This document shows, piece by piece, positions 9,488 through 18,345 of a DNA stretch of 64,000 nt. A program made the position numbers and the translations under genes. Location of the stretch: NCBI RefSeq assembly GCF_017526105.1, contig NZ_CP071839.1, positions 806,001 to 870,000 on the forward strand. The letters run 5' to 3'. The notes beneath the pieces were generated by a model. That model saw only the letters and a list, made by a program, of their open reading frames with translations. It had not been told where the DNA came from and searched no databases. Position 1 is the first letter of the stretch. Each line of letters opens with the position of its first letter. This DNA comes from Streptomyces cyanogenus. GTDB taxonomy: Bacteria > Actinomycetota > Actinomycetes > Streptomycetales > Streptomycetaceae.

Positions 9488-9521
9488 GTGTGGTCCCGTC
9501 CCCCGTGGGGCGGGACCACAC
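9488..9521. terminator. Bidirectional hairpin terminator
   Basis: Between two convergent genes, GTGTGGTCCCG and CGGGACCACAC flank a short C/G-rich inner stem. Arms of about 15 bases pair with one bulge. Its position 2 bases after the acylase stop and 5 bases before the ligase stop fits termination from both sides. Confidence 0.8.
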
Positions 9522-9526
9522 TCGTC

Positions 9527-11089
9527 TCACACCGGACGTGTACGTCCCTCCCAGTACGGGTCCCGCAGGCGCCGCTTGTAGAGCTTGCCGTTGGGGTCGC
9601 GGGGCATCTCGGTGATGAAGTCGACGCTCCTGGGCCGTTTGTAGCCGGCGAGCCGCCCGGCGCAGTGGTCCAGGAGCGCGGCGGCCAGTTCGGGGCCGGG
9701 CTCCCGGCCGGGCGCCGGTTCGACGACGGCCTTGACCTCTTCGCCCCAGTCTTCGTGCGGGATGCCGAAGACGGCGGCGTCGGCGACGGCGGGATGGGCG
9801 AGCAGGACGGACTCGATCTCGGCCGGGTAGATGTTCACCCCGCCGGAGATGATCATGTCGATCTTGCGGTCGCGGAGGAAGAGGTAGCCGTCCTCGTCCA
9901 GGTAGCCGAGGTCGCCGACGGTGAAGAAGTCGCCGATGCGGTTCTTCCGCGTCTTGGCCTCGTCCTTGTGGTACGAGAAGCCGCCGGTGTTCATCTTCAT
10001 GTAGACGGTACCGAGTTCACCGGGTGGCAGCCGCCTGCCGTCCTCGTCGAAGACCGCGAGTTCGCTGATGGGCCAGGCCTTGCCGACGGTGCCGGGCTTC
10101 TTCAGCCAGTCCTCGGCGGTGGCGAAGGCGCCGCCGCCCTCGCTGGCGGCGTAGTACTCCTCCACACAGTCGCCCCACCAGTCGATCATCGCGCGTTTCA
10201 CATGGTCGGGGCAGGGCGCGGCCCCGTGGATGGCGTGCCGCATGGACGAGACGTCGTACGACCGCCGTGTCTCCTCCGGCAGCGCGAGCAGCCGGTGGAA
10301 CTGGGTGGGGACCATATGGGTGTGTGTGCACTTGTGTGCGTCGATGACACGGAGCATGTCCTCGGGCGTCCACTTGTCCATCAGCACCAGGCGGTGCCCG
10401 ATGTGCAGGGAGGCGCCCGCGAACTGGAGCACGGCGGTGTGGTACAGCGGCGAGCAGACGAGGTGCACGTTGTCGTCGTACGGCTTGATGCCGAAAATGC
10501 CGAGGAAGCCGCCGAGGTAGGCCTCCTCGGGGCGCTTGCCGGGCAGCGGGCGGCGGATGCCGCGCGGGCGGCCGGTCGTGCCCGAGGTGTAGTTCATGAC
10601 CCAGCCCAGCTCCCGGTCCTCGGGCGGTGACTCGGGTTGGCCGTCGAGGAGTTCGGCGTACGGCCGGAAGCCCTCGGCCGTGCCGACGGCGTACCGGTGG
10701 CTCGCCGGCAGCCCGGCCTCGTCGGCCGCCGCGCGGGCCGGCCCGGCGAACCGTTCGTGGGTGACGAGCACCTTGGCGCCGGAGTCGGCGACGATCCAGG
10801 CGATCTCCGGGCCCACGAAGTGGTGGTTGACCGGAACGAGGTAGAGGCCGGCCTGGCTGGCGGCGAGGTAGGCGGTGACGAACTCGGCGCCATTGGGCAG
10901 GACGACCGCGAAGGCGTCCCCGCGCCCGAGGCCGGCGGCGCGCAGGCCGTGGACGAGGCGGTTGGCGGCGGCGTGCAGCCGTCCGGCCGTCCACTCCTCG
11001 CCGTCCGGTGCGATCAGGACCGTTCGGCCGGGGTCCTGGGCGGCCTGGGCCCAGAAACCGGCGGGGGGTGTGTTCGCGGGCGCGCTCAC
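9527..11089 (-). CDS. Acyl-CoA synthetase (AMP-binding)
   Basis: A 520-residue adenylate-forming acyl-CoA ligase, with NYTSGTTGRPRGIRRP (phosphate loop), YYAASEGG, FTVGDLGYLDEDGY and the C-terminal lysine in PRDPNGKLYKRRLRDPYW. The start is GTG 11089, which overlaps the TGA of the upstream nitronate monooxygenase in a GTGA junction, so the two are translationally coupled; a longer frame upstream of this is out-of-frame shadow of that gene. The arginine in TGRPRG in place of the usual lysine occurs in several actinobacterial FadD relatives. The pairing with a nitronate monooxygenase suggests a catabolic unit for an unusual acid, which is inference. Confidence 0.88.
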   Translation of the reverse strand: MSAPANTPPAGFWAQAAQDPGRTVLIAPDGEEWTAGRLHAAANRLVHGLRAAGLGRGDAFAVVLPNGAEFVTAYLAASQAGLYLVPVNHHFVGPEIAWIVADSGAKVLVTHERFAGPARAAADEAGLPASHRYAVGTAEGFRPYAELLDGQPESPPEDRELGWVMNYTSGTTGRPRGIRRPLPGKRPEEAYLGGFLGIFGIKPYDDNVHLVCSPLYHTAVLQFAGASLHIGHRLVLMDKWTPEDMLRVIDAHKCTHTHMVPTQFHRLLALPEETRRSYDVSSMRHAIHGAAPCPDHVKRAMIDWWGDCVEEYYAASEGGGAFATAEDWLKKPGTVGKAWPISELAVFDEDGRRLPPGELGTVYMKMNTGGFSYHKDEAKTRKNRIGDFFTVGDLGYLDEDGYLFLRDRKIDMIISGGVNIYPAEIESVLLAHPAVADAAVFGIPHEDWGEEVKAVVEPAPGREPGPELAAALLDHCAGRLAGYKRPRSVDFITEMPRDPNGKLYKRRLRDPYWEGRTRPV

Positions 11090-12198
11090 GACTGGCCGCT
11101 CCTTCCGGCGATGCGGTTGATGCGGTCCACGGCCTTCTCGAAGCCGCGGGTGAGGTCGTCGAAGACCTCCTGGACGCCGCGTTCGGCGGTCATCCGGCCG
11201 ACGATCTGCCCGACGGGGGTGCCGAGCAGCGGCTCGACCTCGTACTTCTGGATGCGGGAGACGGCCTCGGCGACGAGCAGTCCCTGCAGCGGCATGGGGA
11301 GGGTGCCGGGGCCGGTCGGGTCGTCCCAGGCGTCGGTCCACGCGGTACGGAGCTGGCGGGCGGGCTTCCCGGTCAGGGCGCGGGAGCGGACGGTGTCCCC
11401 GGAGCCGGCGGCGAGCAGCTTGCGGGTGAGGGCGGGCGAGTGGAGATCCGCTTCTGTGGTGGTCAGCCATATGGAGCCCAGCCATACACCTTGGGCGCCG
11501 AGAGCGAGCGCGGCCGCCACCTGCCGGCCGCTGCCGATGCCGCCTGCGGCCAGGACGGGCAGTGGGTCGACGGCGTCCACGATCTCGGGGGTGAGCACCA
11601 TGGTGGCGATCTCGCCGGTGTGGCCGCCGGCTTCGTAGCCCTGGGCCACGACGACGTCGATGCCGGCCTCCTGGTGCTTGCGGGCGTGGCGGGCGCTGCC
11701 GGCGAGGGCGGCGACGAGGACGTCCCGGTCGTGGGCGCGCGTGACGACGTCGGCGGGCGGGGAACCGAGGGCGTTGGCCAGCAGCCGGATCGGGTAGTCG
11801 AAGGCGACGTCGAGCTGGGTGCGGGCGACCTGTTCCATCCAGCCGGTGATGCGCCACCCGGAGGTCTCGCCCTCGGCCAGTTCCGGGACCCCGTGCGCGG
11901 CGAGGGTGTCCCGCACGAACCGCCGGTGCTCCTCGGGGATCATCGCCTCGACGTCCGCCTCGGTGACGCCTTCGACCTTCCTGGCGGGCATGACCACGTC
12001 CAGCCCGTAGGGCCGGCCGCCGGCGTGTGCGTCGAGCCAGTCGAGATCGCGTTTGAGGTCGCCGGGGGCGGTGTAACGGACCGCGCCGAGCACGCCGAAG
12101 CCGCCGGCCCGGCTGATGGCCGCGGCGACGGCCGGGAACGGCGTGAAGCCGAAGACGGCGTGCTCGATGCCCAGTTTCCTGCTCAGCTCCGTCTGCAT
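11086..12198 (-). CDS. Nitronate monooxygenase family flavoprotein
   Basis: A 370-residue FMN-dependent TIM-barrel enzyme of the nitronate monooxygenase (2-nitropropane dioxygenase) family, which oxidises toxic alkyl nitronates. It shows the N-terminal HAVFGFTPFPAVAAAISRAGGFGVLGAV, DVVVAQGYEAGGHTG (flavin phosphate and catalytic His region) and LAAGGIGSGRQVAAALALGAQGVWLGSIW. The length is normal. First gene of a two-gene unit with the acyl-CoA ligase. Many actinobacterial paralogues sit in lipid or steroid catabolism and their true substrates are unproved. Confidence 0.87.
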   Translation of the reverse strand: MQTELSRKLGIEHAVFGFTPFPAVAAAISRAGGFGVLGAVRYTAPGDLKRDLDWLDAHAGGRPYGLDVVMPARKVEGVTEADVEAMIPEEHRRFVRDTLAAHGVPELAEGETSGWRITGWMEQVARTQLDVAFDYPIRLLANALGSPPADVVTRAHDRDVLVAALAGSARHARKHQEAGIDVVVAQGYEAGGHTGEIATMVLTPEIVDAVDPLPVLAAGGIGSGRQVAAALALGAQGVWLGSIWLTTTEADLHSPALTRKLLAAGSGDTVRSRALTGKPARQLRTAWTDAWDDPTGPGTLPMPLQGLLVAEAVSRIQKYEVEPLLGTPVGQIVGRMTAERGVQEVFDDLTRGFEKAVDRINRIAGRSGQS

Positions 12199-12240
12199 GG
12201 GCGCAGGATGCCGCAGCGGGCCGGACGACGGAAGACCTTT

Positions 12241-12257
12241 TCTGATGCTCCGTCAGA
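12241..12257. promoter_or_regulatory. Operator-like dyad TCTGA-N7-TCAGA
   Basis: TCTGA and TCAGA flank a 7-base spacer, 43 bases upstream of the nitronate monooxygenase start on the minus strand and 106 bases upstream of the serine hydrolase. Position and form fit a TetR-type operator for the monooxygenase-ligase unit. No TetR gene is seen nearby, so this rests on symmetry alone. Confidence 0.35.
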
Positions 12258-12362
12258 TTCTTCGGAAGGCCTCGCGCCCCGTTGACACACTCACCACCTG
12301 ACAGGAAAGTTTCACGATGCAGGGCAGGCCCGGAAAGATACTTTCAGGCGGGAGGCCGCAGC

Positions 12363-14147
12363 ATGACGGACGACGTGGCAGGCGGACGAGCGGACGGGCC
12401 GAGCCGCCGGCGGCTCGTCATGGGGTCCTTGGCCGCGGGCGGCGCGCTGGCCCTCGGCGCGCTCCCGGCGGGCCCGGCCGCCGCCGCACCCAGCGCCGGC
12501 CGCCACCCCACCCTGCGCCACGGCTCGCCGGAACGCGCCGGACTGCTCCCCGCGCACCTGCGGCAACTCGTCACCGACGCCGAGGCGTTCCTCGCCCCCT
12601 CCCCCCGGCACCCCTGGTACGCGGGCGCCGTCCTGCTCGCCGGGCGCGGCGGCACCGTGGCGCTGCACGAGCCGATCGGCATGGCGGTGCGCTACGCCGG
12701 TTACGACGAGAAGACCGACACCGGCATCGAACTGCCGCCCGAACGACAGCTCCCCATGACCCGGGACACCGTGTTCGACCTGGCCTCCGTCTCGAAGCTG
12801 TTCACCTCGATCCTCGCCGTCCAGCAGATCGAGCGGGGCGCGCTGGAGCTGGAGGGCAAGGTCGCCTCCTACCTTCCCGATTTCGGGCGCGCGGGCAAGC
12901 AGGACATGACGGTGCGCCAGCTCCTGACGCACACCTCGGGTTTCCGTGCCTGGATCCCGCTGTACGACGCGCCCACGTACGAGGAGAAGCTCCAGCTCAT
13001 CTGGAACCAGGCGCCCCTCCACCCGCCGGGCACGGCCTACCTCTACTCCGATCTGAACCTGATCTCCCTGCAGCTCGTCCTGGAGCGGATCACCGGCCGC
13101 GCCCTGGAGGCGCTGCTGCGCGAGGAGATCACCGGTCCGCTCGGCCTGGACAGCACCCGCTACAACCCGCCCGCCTCCTGGCGGCCGCGGATCGCGGCCA
13201 CCGAGGACGCGCGCAGACCGTGGTCCGGGCTGGACCGGGGGCTGGTGTGGGGCGAGGTGCACGACGAGAACGCCTACAGCCTGGGCGGTGCGGCCGGGCA
13301 CGCGGGCGTCTTCGCGAGCGCGTGGGACCTCGCGGTGCTCGGCCGGACGCTGCTCAACGGCGGCCGCTACGGCCGGGCGCGCATCCTGCGGCCGGAGTCG
13401 GTGGAGCTGATGTTCACCGACTTCAACACGTCTTTCCCCGGCGACGAGCACGGGCTCGGCTTCGAGCTGTACCAGCACTGGTACATGGGGGCGATGGCCA
13501 CCCCGCGCACGGCCGGCCACACCGGCTTCACCGGCACCTCACTCGTGCTCGATCCCACGACCGACTCGTTCCTGGTGGTCCTCGGCAACTCCGTGCACCC
13601 GGTGCGCACCTGGCGGTCCGGTTCCGCACCCCGGGTCGCCGCCGGCAACCGGCTCGCCCGCGCGGTGCCGGTCCGCCCGGCGCGCGGCCGTACAGCCTGG
13701 TTCTCGGGCATGGCCAACGCCACGGCCGCGACCCTCACCCTGCCCGCGCTGGACACCTCCGCCGCCCCGGCCCGCCTGCGCTGCGCCCTGTGGTGGGACA
13801 CCGAGCCCCGTGCCGACACGGTGGCTCTGGAGTCCACGACGGACGGCGGCGCCACCTGGCAGCCGGTGCCCTTCACCACCCGGCGAGGAAGGGACCCCGA
13901 GGACCATCCGGCGGGCACGGCCACCGGGTGGTCGGGCCGGGTCTGGCACCGGGTGACCGCCGCCCTGCCGGCCGACCCCCGGCTGGCGCTGCGCTGGCGG
14001 TACACCACCGACCGGCTGTACGTCGGCCGGGGCGTGTACGTCGACGCGCTGCGGGTCGAGGCGGGCGGGGCGGTGCTGTTCGACGGGGCACGCCCGGCGG
14101 ACGCGGCCCGGATCACGCCGGCGGGCTGGCAGGTCTCGGCCGACTGA
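12363..14147 (+). CDS. Tat-exported serine hydrolase (class C beta-lactamase fold)
   Basis: A 594-residue exported protein. The start region has SRRRLVMGSLAAGGALALGA, a twin-arginine signal ending near an AAA-P site. The catalytic part (about residues 50-430) is of the beta-lactamase/CubicO type: the serine-lysine pair SVSK (Ser142, Lys145), the YSDLN tyrosine motif and a HTGFTGTS segment in the KTG position. Residues 450-594 form a separate Trp-rich beta domain, possibly carbohydrate-binding. ATG 12363 is chosen for the GGGAGG upstream and because it places the Tat motif at the N-terminus. Such proteins act as esterases, DD-peptidases or D-aminopeptidases; which one is unknown. Confidence 0.85.
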   Translation: MTDDVAGGRADGPSRRRLVMGSLAAGGALALGALPAGPAAAAPSAGRHPTLRHGSPERAGLLPAHLRQLVTDAEAFLAPSPRHPWYAGAVLLAGRGGTVALHEPIGMAVRYAGYDEKTDTGIELPPERQLPMTRDTVFDLASVSKLFTSILAVQQIERGALELEGKVASYLPDFGRAGKQDMTVRQLLTHTSGFRAWIPLYDAPTYEEKLQLIWNQAPLHPPGTAYLYSDLNLISLQLVLERITGRALEALLREEITGPLGLDSTRYNPPASWRPRIAATEDARRPWSGLDRGLVWGEVHDENAYSLGGAAGHAGVFASAWDLAVLGRTLLNGGRYGRARILRPESVELMFTDFNTSFPGDEHGLGFELYQHWYMGAMATPRTAGHTGFTGTSLVLDPTTDSFLVVLGNSVHPVRTWRSGSAPRVAAGNRLARAVPVRPARGRTAWFSGMANATAATLTLPALDTSAAPARLRCALWWDTEPRADTVALESTTDGGATWQPVPFTTRRGRDPEDHPAGTATGWSGRVWHRVTAALPADPRLALRWRYTTDRLYVGRGVYVDALRVEAGGAVLFDGARPADAARITPAGWQVSAD

Positions 14148-14209
14148 GGCGGCCGGTACGGGAGTCGGTTGCGCTCGGCCCACCGCGGCGGCCGGGAGCC
14201 GGGGCCCGG

Positions 14210-15772
14210 TCAGTGCCGCTCCAGCACCGCCATCGCCGCGTTGTGCCCCGGCACTCCGCTCACCCCGCCTCCGCGCACCGCGCCCGCCCCGCACAGCAGG
14301 ACGTTCGCGTGCCGCGTCTCCACGCCCCAACGCCCGCTGTCCTCCTGGGCGTAGGGCCAGGACAGGGCCCGGTGGAAGATGTTCCCGCCGGGCAGCCGCA
14401 GGTCCCGTTCGAGGTCGAGCGGGGTCTTCGCCTCGATGCAGGGACGGCCGTCGGCGTCGGTGGCCAGGCAGTCGGCGAGGGGTTCGGCGAGGTGGGCGTC
14501 GAGCTGGGCGAGGGTGGACCGGAGCAGTTCCTCGCGTACGGCGTCGTTGTCCCGGTCGAAGAGCCGGGCCGGGGTGTGCAGGCCGAACAGGGTGAGTGTG
14601 TGGTAGCCGCGCTCGGCGAGATCGGCGCCGAGGATGGTGGGGTCGGTCAGGGAGTGGCAGTAGATCTCGGACGGCGGCGCGGTCGGGAGTTCGCCGGCGG
14701 CGGCCTGGGCGTGGGCGGTGGCCAGTTGCGTGTAGCCCTCGGCGATGTGGAAGGTGCCGGCGAACGCCTCCCGTGGGTCGGCGTCGGGGTCGCGCAGCCG
14801 GGGCAGCCGCTGGAGCAGCATGTTGACCTTGAGCTGGGCGCCCTCGGCGGGTTCGGGCGCCGCATCGCCGGTGAGGGCGGCCAGTTCGTGCGGGGAGGCG
14901 TTCACCAGGACGTGCCGGGCGACGGCGACGCCCTCGCCGTCGGCGGTGCGGTAGGCGACCTCGGCGGTGTGCCCGTCGGTGTCGATCCGGACCGCCTCGT
15001 GCCCGGTGGCGATGCGCGCCCCTGCCGTGCGCGCCGCCGCGGCCAGCGCGTCGGTGAGGGCGCCCATGCCGCCGACGGGCACGTCCCAGGCGCCGGTTCC
15101 ACCGCCGATGACGTGGTAGAGGAAGCAGCGGTTCTGGACGAGGGAGGGGTCGTGGGCGTCGGCGAAGGTGCCGATGAGCGCGTCGGTGAGGACGATGCCC
15201 CGCACCAGGTCGTCGGCGAAGGTCTCCTCGACGGCCACGCCGACCGGCTGCTCGAACAGGGCCCGCCAGGCGGTGTCGTCGTCGATGCGGCGGCGCAGTG
15301 CGTCGCGGGTGGGCAGCGGTTCGGTGAGGGTCGGGAAGACGCGCTGGGCGACATGGCTCGTCATGCCGTAGAAACGCTGCCAGGCCTCGTACTCGCGGTC
15401 GCTGCCGGTCAGCCGGGCGAACGCCTCCCGGGTGCGCTGCTCGCCCCCGCCGACGAGGAGGCCCGTGGGCCGTCCCGCCCGCTCCACGGGGGTGTACGAG
15501 GAGATGGTGCGGGCGCGGACGCGGAAGTCCAGCCCGAGGTCGCGCACGATCTTCCCGGGCAGCAGGCTGACCAGGTAGGAGTAGCGGGACAGCCGGGCGT
15601 CGATCCCGGCGAACGGGCGGGTGGAGACGGCCGCGCCGCCGGTGTGGTCCAGCCGTTCCAGCACGAGCACGGAGCGGCCGGCCCGGGCCAGGTAGGCGGC
15701 GGCGACCAGGCCGTTGTGGCCGGCGCCGACGATGACGGCGTCGTACGCGCGGGGTGTCTCGTTCGCGGACAT
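14210..15772 (-). CDS. FAD-dependent oxidoreductase, phytoene-desaturase-like
   Basis: A 520-residue flavoprotein of the CrtI/phytoene desaturase-like amine oxidase superfamily. The N-terminal dinucleotide motif is DAVIVGAGHNGLVAAAYLARAG, followed by the acidic residue in VLVLERLDHTGG; the C-terminus has the FAD-closing GAGAVRGGGVSGVPGHNAA. ATG 15772 has GAAGGA upstream; an earlier in-frame start adds nine residues and lacks a good site. There are no carotenoid biosynthesis genes in the window, so it is more likely one of the general CrtI-like oxidoreductases common in streptomycetes. It lies just downstream of the MpaB-family gene on the same strand, and the two may be co-transcribed. Confidence 0.85.
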   Translation of the reverse strand: MSANETPRAYDAVIVGAGHNGLVAAAYLARAGRSVLVLERLDHTGGAAVSTRPFAGIDARLSRYSYLVSLLPGKIVRDLGLDFRVRARTISSYTPVERAGRPTGLLVGGGEQRTREAFARLTGSDREYEAWQRFYGMTSHVAQRVFPTLTEPLPTRDALRRRIDDDTAWRALFEQPVGVAVEETFADDLVRGIVLTDALIGTFADAHDPSLVQNRCFLYHVIGGGTGAWDVPVGGMGALTDALAAAARTAGARIATGHEAVRIDTDGHTAEVAYRTADGEGVAVARHVLVNASPHELAALTGDAAPEPAEGAQLKVNMLLQRLPRLRDPDADPREAFAGTFHIAEGYTQLATAHAQAAAGELPTAPPSEIYCHSLTDPTILGADLAERGYHTLTLFGLHTPARLFDRDNDAVREELLRSTLAQLDAHLAEPLADCLATDADGRPCIEAKTPLDLERDLRLPGGNIFHRALSWPYAQEDSGRWGVETRHANVLLCGAGAVRGGGVSGVPGHNAAMAVLERH

Positions 15773-15815
15773 GGTCCTTCGTAGCACGCGCTGATCCACG
15801 ACGGCCAGAGGCCGG

Positions 15816-16682
15816 TCAGGGGCGTGGTCTCGCCGGTGCCGGACGCGCGTCCGGGCCCAGGCGCGCCATGGCGCGCAGGATGTGCTTCGGCGGCAGCTGC
15901 CAGCGCAGCCGCTCCGGAACGCGGCGCAGCAGGGCGCCGGTGGCGCGCAGCCGGCGGGTGACGGCGTCGGGCCCGGGAGCCGGTCTGCCGTACAGCTCGT
16001 GGGCGTACGGCGGCAGCGCGGCGTACGCCAGCAGCGCCACCCGCCGCCACAGCAGGCCGCGCGCCGGGACGAGGAGGGGGTGCACCGGCGGGCGGAGCAG
16101 GAAGTCGTCCACCTCGTGCGCCTCGGATCCGGCGGCCAGCTGCGGGCGAACCCTGTCGAAGTACGCGGCCAGCTCCGCCCGGCCGGCCGGTACGGCCTCC
16201 GGATCGAGCCCCACCAGCCGGGCGCTGACCCGGTGTTCGGCTATGTACCGGTCGGCCTGGGCGTCGGTGAGCGGGAAGCCGGAGCGGCGCAGGACGTGCA
16301 GATAGGAGTCGATCTCCGCACAGTGCACCCACAGCAGCAGCTCGGGCTCGTCGACGCCGTACCGCTCACCGGTGCCGGGGTCGGTCGCGGTGAGCATGCT
16401 GTGGATCTTCCGCACACGGGCGCCGGCCCGTTCGGCGGCCTCGGTCGTGCCGTAGGTCGTCGTACCGACGAAGTTCGCGGTGCGCATCAGCCGGCCCCAG
16501 GCGTCCTGCCGGAAGTCGGAGTTCTGCGTGACGCCGCGGACCGCGCGCGGATGCAGGGCCTGGAGGTAGAGCGCGCGGATGCCGGCGACCCACATCATGG
16601 GGTCGCCGTGCATCTGCCAGGTCACGGACGCGGGGGTGAACAGCCCGGGGTCGCCCCGGTCCGCGGGCAGGACCACAGCCAC
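15816..16682 (-). CDS. MpaB-family (DUF2236) oxygenase
   Basis: A 288-residue protein of the MpaB/latex-clearing-protein superfamily, whose characterised members are b-type haem oxygenases. It shows the family opening GLFTPASVTWQMHGDP and MMWVAGIRALYLQALHPRA, then WGRLMRTANFVGTTTYGT, and an LLLWVHCAEIDSYL helix with candidate haem-pocket histidines. GTG 16682 is chosen because AGGTGG lies 6 bases upstream; ATG 16721 would add 13 residues. It is followed, 43 bases on, by the phytoene-desaturase-like gene. Substrate unknown. Confidence 0.85.
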   Translation of the reverse strand: MAVVLPADRGDPGLFTPASVTWQMHGDPMMWVAGIRALYLQALHPRAVRGVTQNSDFRQDAWGRLMRTANFVGTTTYGTTEAAERAGARVRKIHSMLTATDPGTGERYGVDEPELLLWVHCAEIDSYLHVLRRSGFPLTDAQADRYIAEHRVSARLVGLDPEAVPAGRAELAAYFDRVRPQLAAGSEAHEVDDFLLRPPVHPLLVPARGLLWRRVALLAYAALPPYAHELYGRPAPGPDAVTRRLRATGALLRRVPERLRWQLPPKHILRAMARLGPDARPAPARPRP

Positions 16683-16936
16683 TGGACGCCACCTCTTGTC
16701 GCCACACGGTCTGTGAAGCATCCCTGCCCAGGCCCGCCCGGATCATTCCGCCCGCCGAGCCGCACCGGCGGGGAGCCGCGCGTCGCCCGGTCCGGCCGTC
16801 GGCCCGCCTCCTCGGTGGAGTGCCCCACGGGGAGGCATGAGCCGAAGGGCCCACCCGTCGGGTCCGGGTGGCCCGTGGCGCCGGCTGCCGAGGGCGCGCA
16901 CGCTGGGAACGACAGCCCAGGAAGGGAGCCGGTGCG

Positions 16937-17395
16937 ATGACCTCCGCAACCACCATGAGCACGGCGCTGGAGCCCGTGCACCGCGAACGGCTGATGAGCC
17001 TGGCCCGGGACGTCTCCTTCGAGGCCGGGACCCGCTTGTTCGAGGAGGGCCGGCACGCCGACCGCTTCTGGATCGTCCGGACCGGAACCGTCGCCCTCGA
17101 TCTGCATGTGCCCGGCCGCCGCTCGGCCGTCGTCGAGTCACTCGGGCACGGCGAACTCGTCGGCTGGTCCTGGCACTTCCCGCCCTACCTCTGGCAGCTG
17201 GGCGCCGAGGCGATGACCCCGGTGCGGGCCTCCGAGTTCGACGCCGAGACCGTGCGGGCGGCGTGCGCCGCGGACCCCGCCTTCGGACGGGCCATAGCCG
17301 TGTGGGTGGGACGTGTGGTCGCCGAACGGCTGCACGCCACCCGGGTCCGGCTGCTCGACCTGTACGCCCCCTACGGCAGCGGTGACCGGTGGTGA
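16937..17395 (+). CDS. Cyclic-nucleotide-binding domain protein without HTH
   Basis: A 152-residue single-domain protein with the CRP/FNR-type beta-roll: LARDVSFEAGTRLFEEGRHA, DRFWIVRTGTVALDLHVPG, and VESLGHGELVGWSWHFPPY in the phosphate-binding-cassette position. It stops after the long C helix and has no DNA-binding domain, so it is a sensor rather than a complete transcription factor. ATG 16937 follows GAAGGGAG. Its stop overlaps the start of the CBS-BON gene (GTGA). A near-match to the island palindrome lies at 16861, 63 bases upstream. Ligand and partner are unknown; the WSWHFPPY cassette lacks the usual cAMP-binding Arg-Ser pair, so cAMP binding is doubtful. Confidence 0.83.
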   Translation: MTSATTMSTALEPVHRERLMSLARDVSFEAGTRLFEEGRHADRFWIVRTGTVALDLHVPGRRSAVVESLGHGELVGWSWHFPPYLWQLGAEAMTPVRASEFDAETVRAACAADPAFGRAIAVWVGRVVAERLHATRVRLLDLYAPYGSGDRW

Positions 17396-18099
17396 CCGCG
17401 CGGCCGATCCGTCCGGCCGAACGGCCTGGGGAGGACGGCACGGGCAGCAGCCCCCACCGGGTGGGCGACGTGATGACCCGGGCCGTCGTCGCCGTGGGCC
17501 GCAGCGCCCTGTTCAAGGACGTCGTCGAACGGATGGTGGAGTGGAAGGTCAGCGCCCTGCCCGTGCTGGAGGACGACGGGCGGGTGGTCGGGGTGGTCTC
17601 CGAGGCCGATCTGCTGCCCAAGGAGGAGTTCCGGGACAGCGACCCGGACCGGTTCACCCAGCTGCGCCGGCTGTCCGACCTGGCGAAGGCCGGGGCGGTG
17701 TCCGCCGAGGACCTGATGAGCACCCCGGCGGTCACCGTCCACGGGGACACCACGCTCGCCGAGGCGGCACGGATCATGGCCTTGCGGAACGTCAAACGAC
17801 TGCCCGTGGTGAACGACGAGGGCGTCCTCGAAGGGGTGGTCAGTCGCGGCGACCTGCTGAAGGTGTTCCTGCGGCCGGACAACGACCTGGCGGACGAGAT
17901 CCGGCGTGACATCGTCGACGTCCTCTTCCCGGCCCCGGTCGAACCCGTGCACATCATCGTCAGCGACGGTGTCGCGACCCTGACGGGACGCGTCGCGGAT
18001 GCCGCACGGATTCCACTGGCCGCGCGCCTGGTCCGGGGTGTGGAGGGGATCGTGGGCGTGGACTGCCGGCTCACCGCCGCCGGCTCCGAGGCCGGGTGA
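17392..18099 (+). CDS. CBS-pair plus BON domain protein
   Basis: A 235-residue protein with two CBS motifs (VGDVMTRAVVAVG through GVVSEADLLPKEE, then AEDLMSTPAVTV through GVVSRGDLLKVFL) and a C-terminal BON domain (VHIIVSDGVATLTGRVADAA). CBS pairs bind adenine nucleotides, and BON domains are linked to membranes or other ligands. The GTG start at 17392 overlaps the upstream TGA; GTG 17389 is equally possible. Similar CBS proteins belong to the dormancy regulon of mycobacteria and to stress clusters in streptomycetes. The gene at 25719 is a clear paralogue. Confidence 0.88.
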   Translation: MTARPIRPAERPGEDGTGSSPHRVGDVMTRAVVAVGRSALFKDVVERMVEWKVSALPVLEDDGRVVGVVSEADLLPKEEFRDSDPDRFTQLRRLSDLAKAGAVSAEDLMSTPAVTVHGDTTLAEAARIMALRNVKRLPVVNDEGVLEGVVSRGDLLKVFLRPDNDLADEIRRDIVDVLFPAPVEPVHIIVSDGVATLTGRVADAARIPLAARLVRGVEGIVGVDCRLTAAGSEAG

Positions 18100-18217
18100 C
18101 GCCGTCAGCGCATCCGGTCCGGCACAGCCCGTGCCCAACCCGACGACCGAGCAGGCCCGCCGTTCCGGACCGAGCCGCACCGAGTCCGTCTTCGCGCCGT
18201 CGCACCGCGGGCTCCGC

Positions 18218-18285
18218 TCGGCGCTCACGATGCCCTTCGCCGTCGGCGCTCACGATGCCCGCCACGTTCGGCGCTCACCACCGGC
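18218..18285. repeat. Three direct repeats with a 25-bp period
   Basis: TCGGCGCTCACGATGCCC occurs at 18218 and 18243 and, shortened to TCGGCGCTCAC, at 18268, each 25 bases apart. The array lies between the convergent ends of the CBS-BON gene and the sensor kinase gene, where no promoter is expected. No coding role is evident. Confidence 0.8.
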
Positions 18286-18345
18286 GCCCCGATCACCGCC
18301 TCCCCCGCTCCACTTCCGCCACTCGGGCCCGACCCGCTCCCACTC

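Noticed and set aside
12317..15784. A very long open frame of about 1155 codons on the plus strand over the serine hydrolase and the oxidoreductase
   Set aside because: It is a high-GC shadow frame: the residue mix is Arg/Gly/Pro-rich with no motifs, and the genes in the other frames have clear family motifs and starts.
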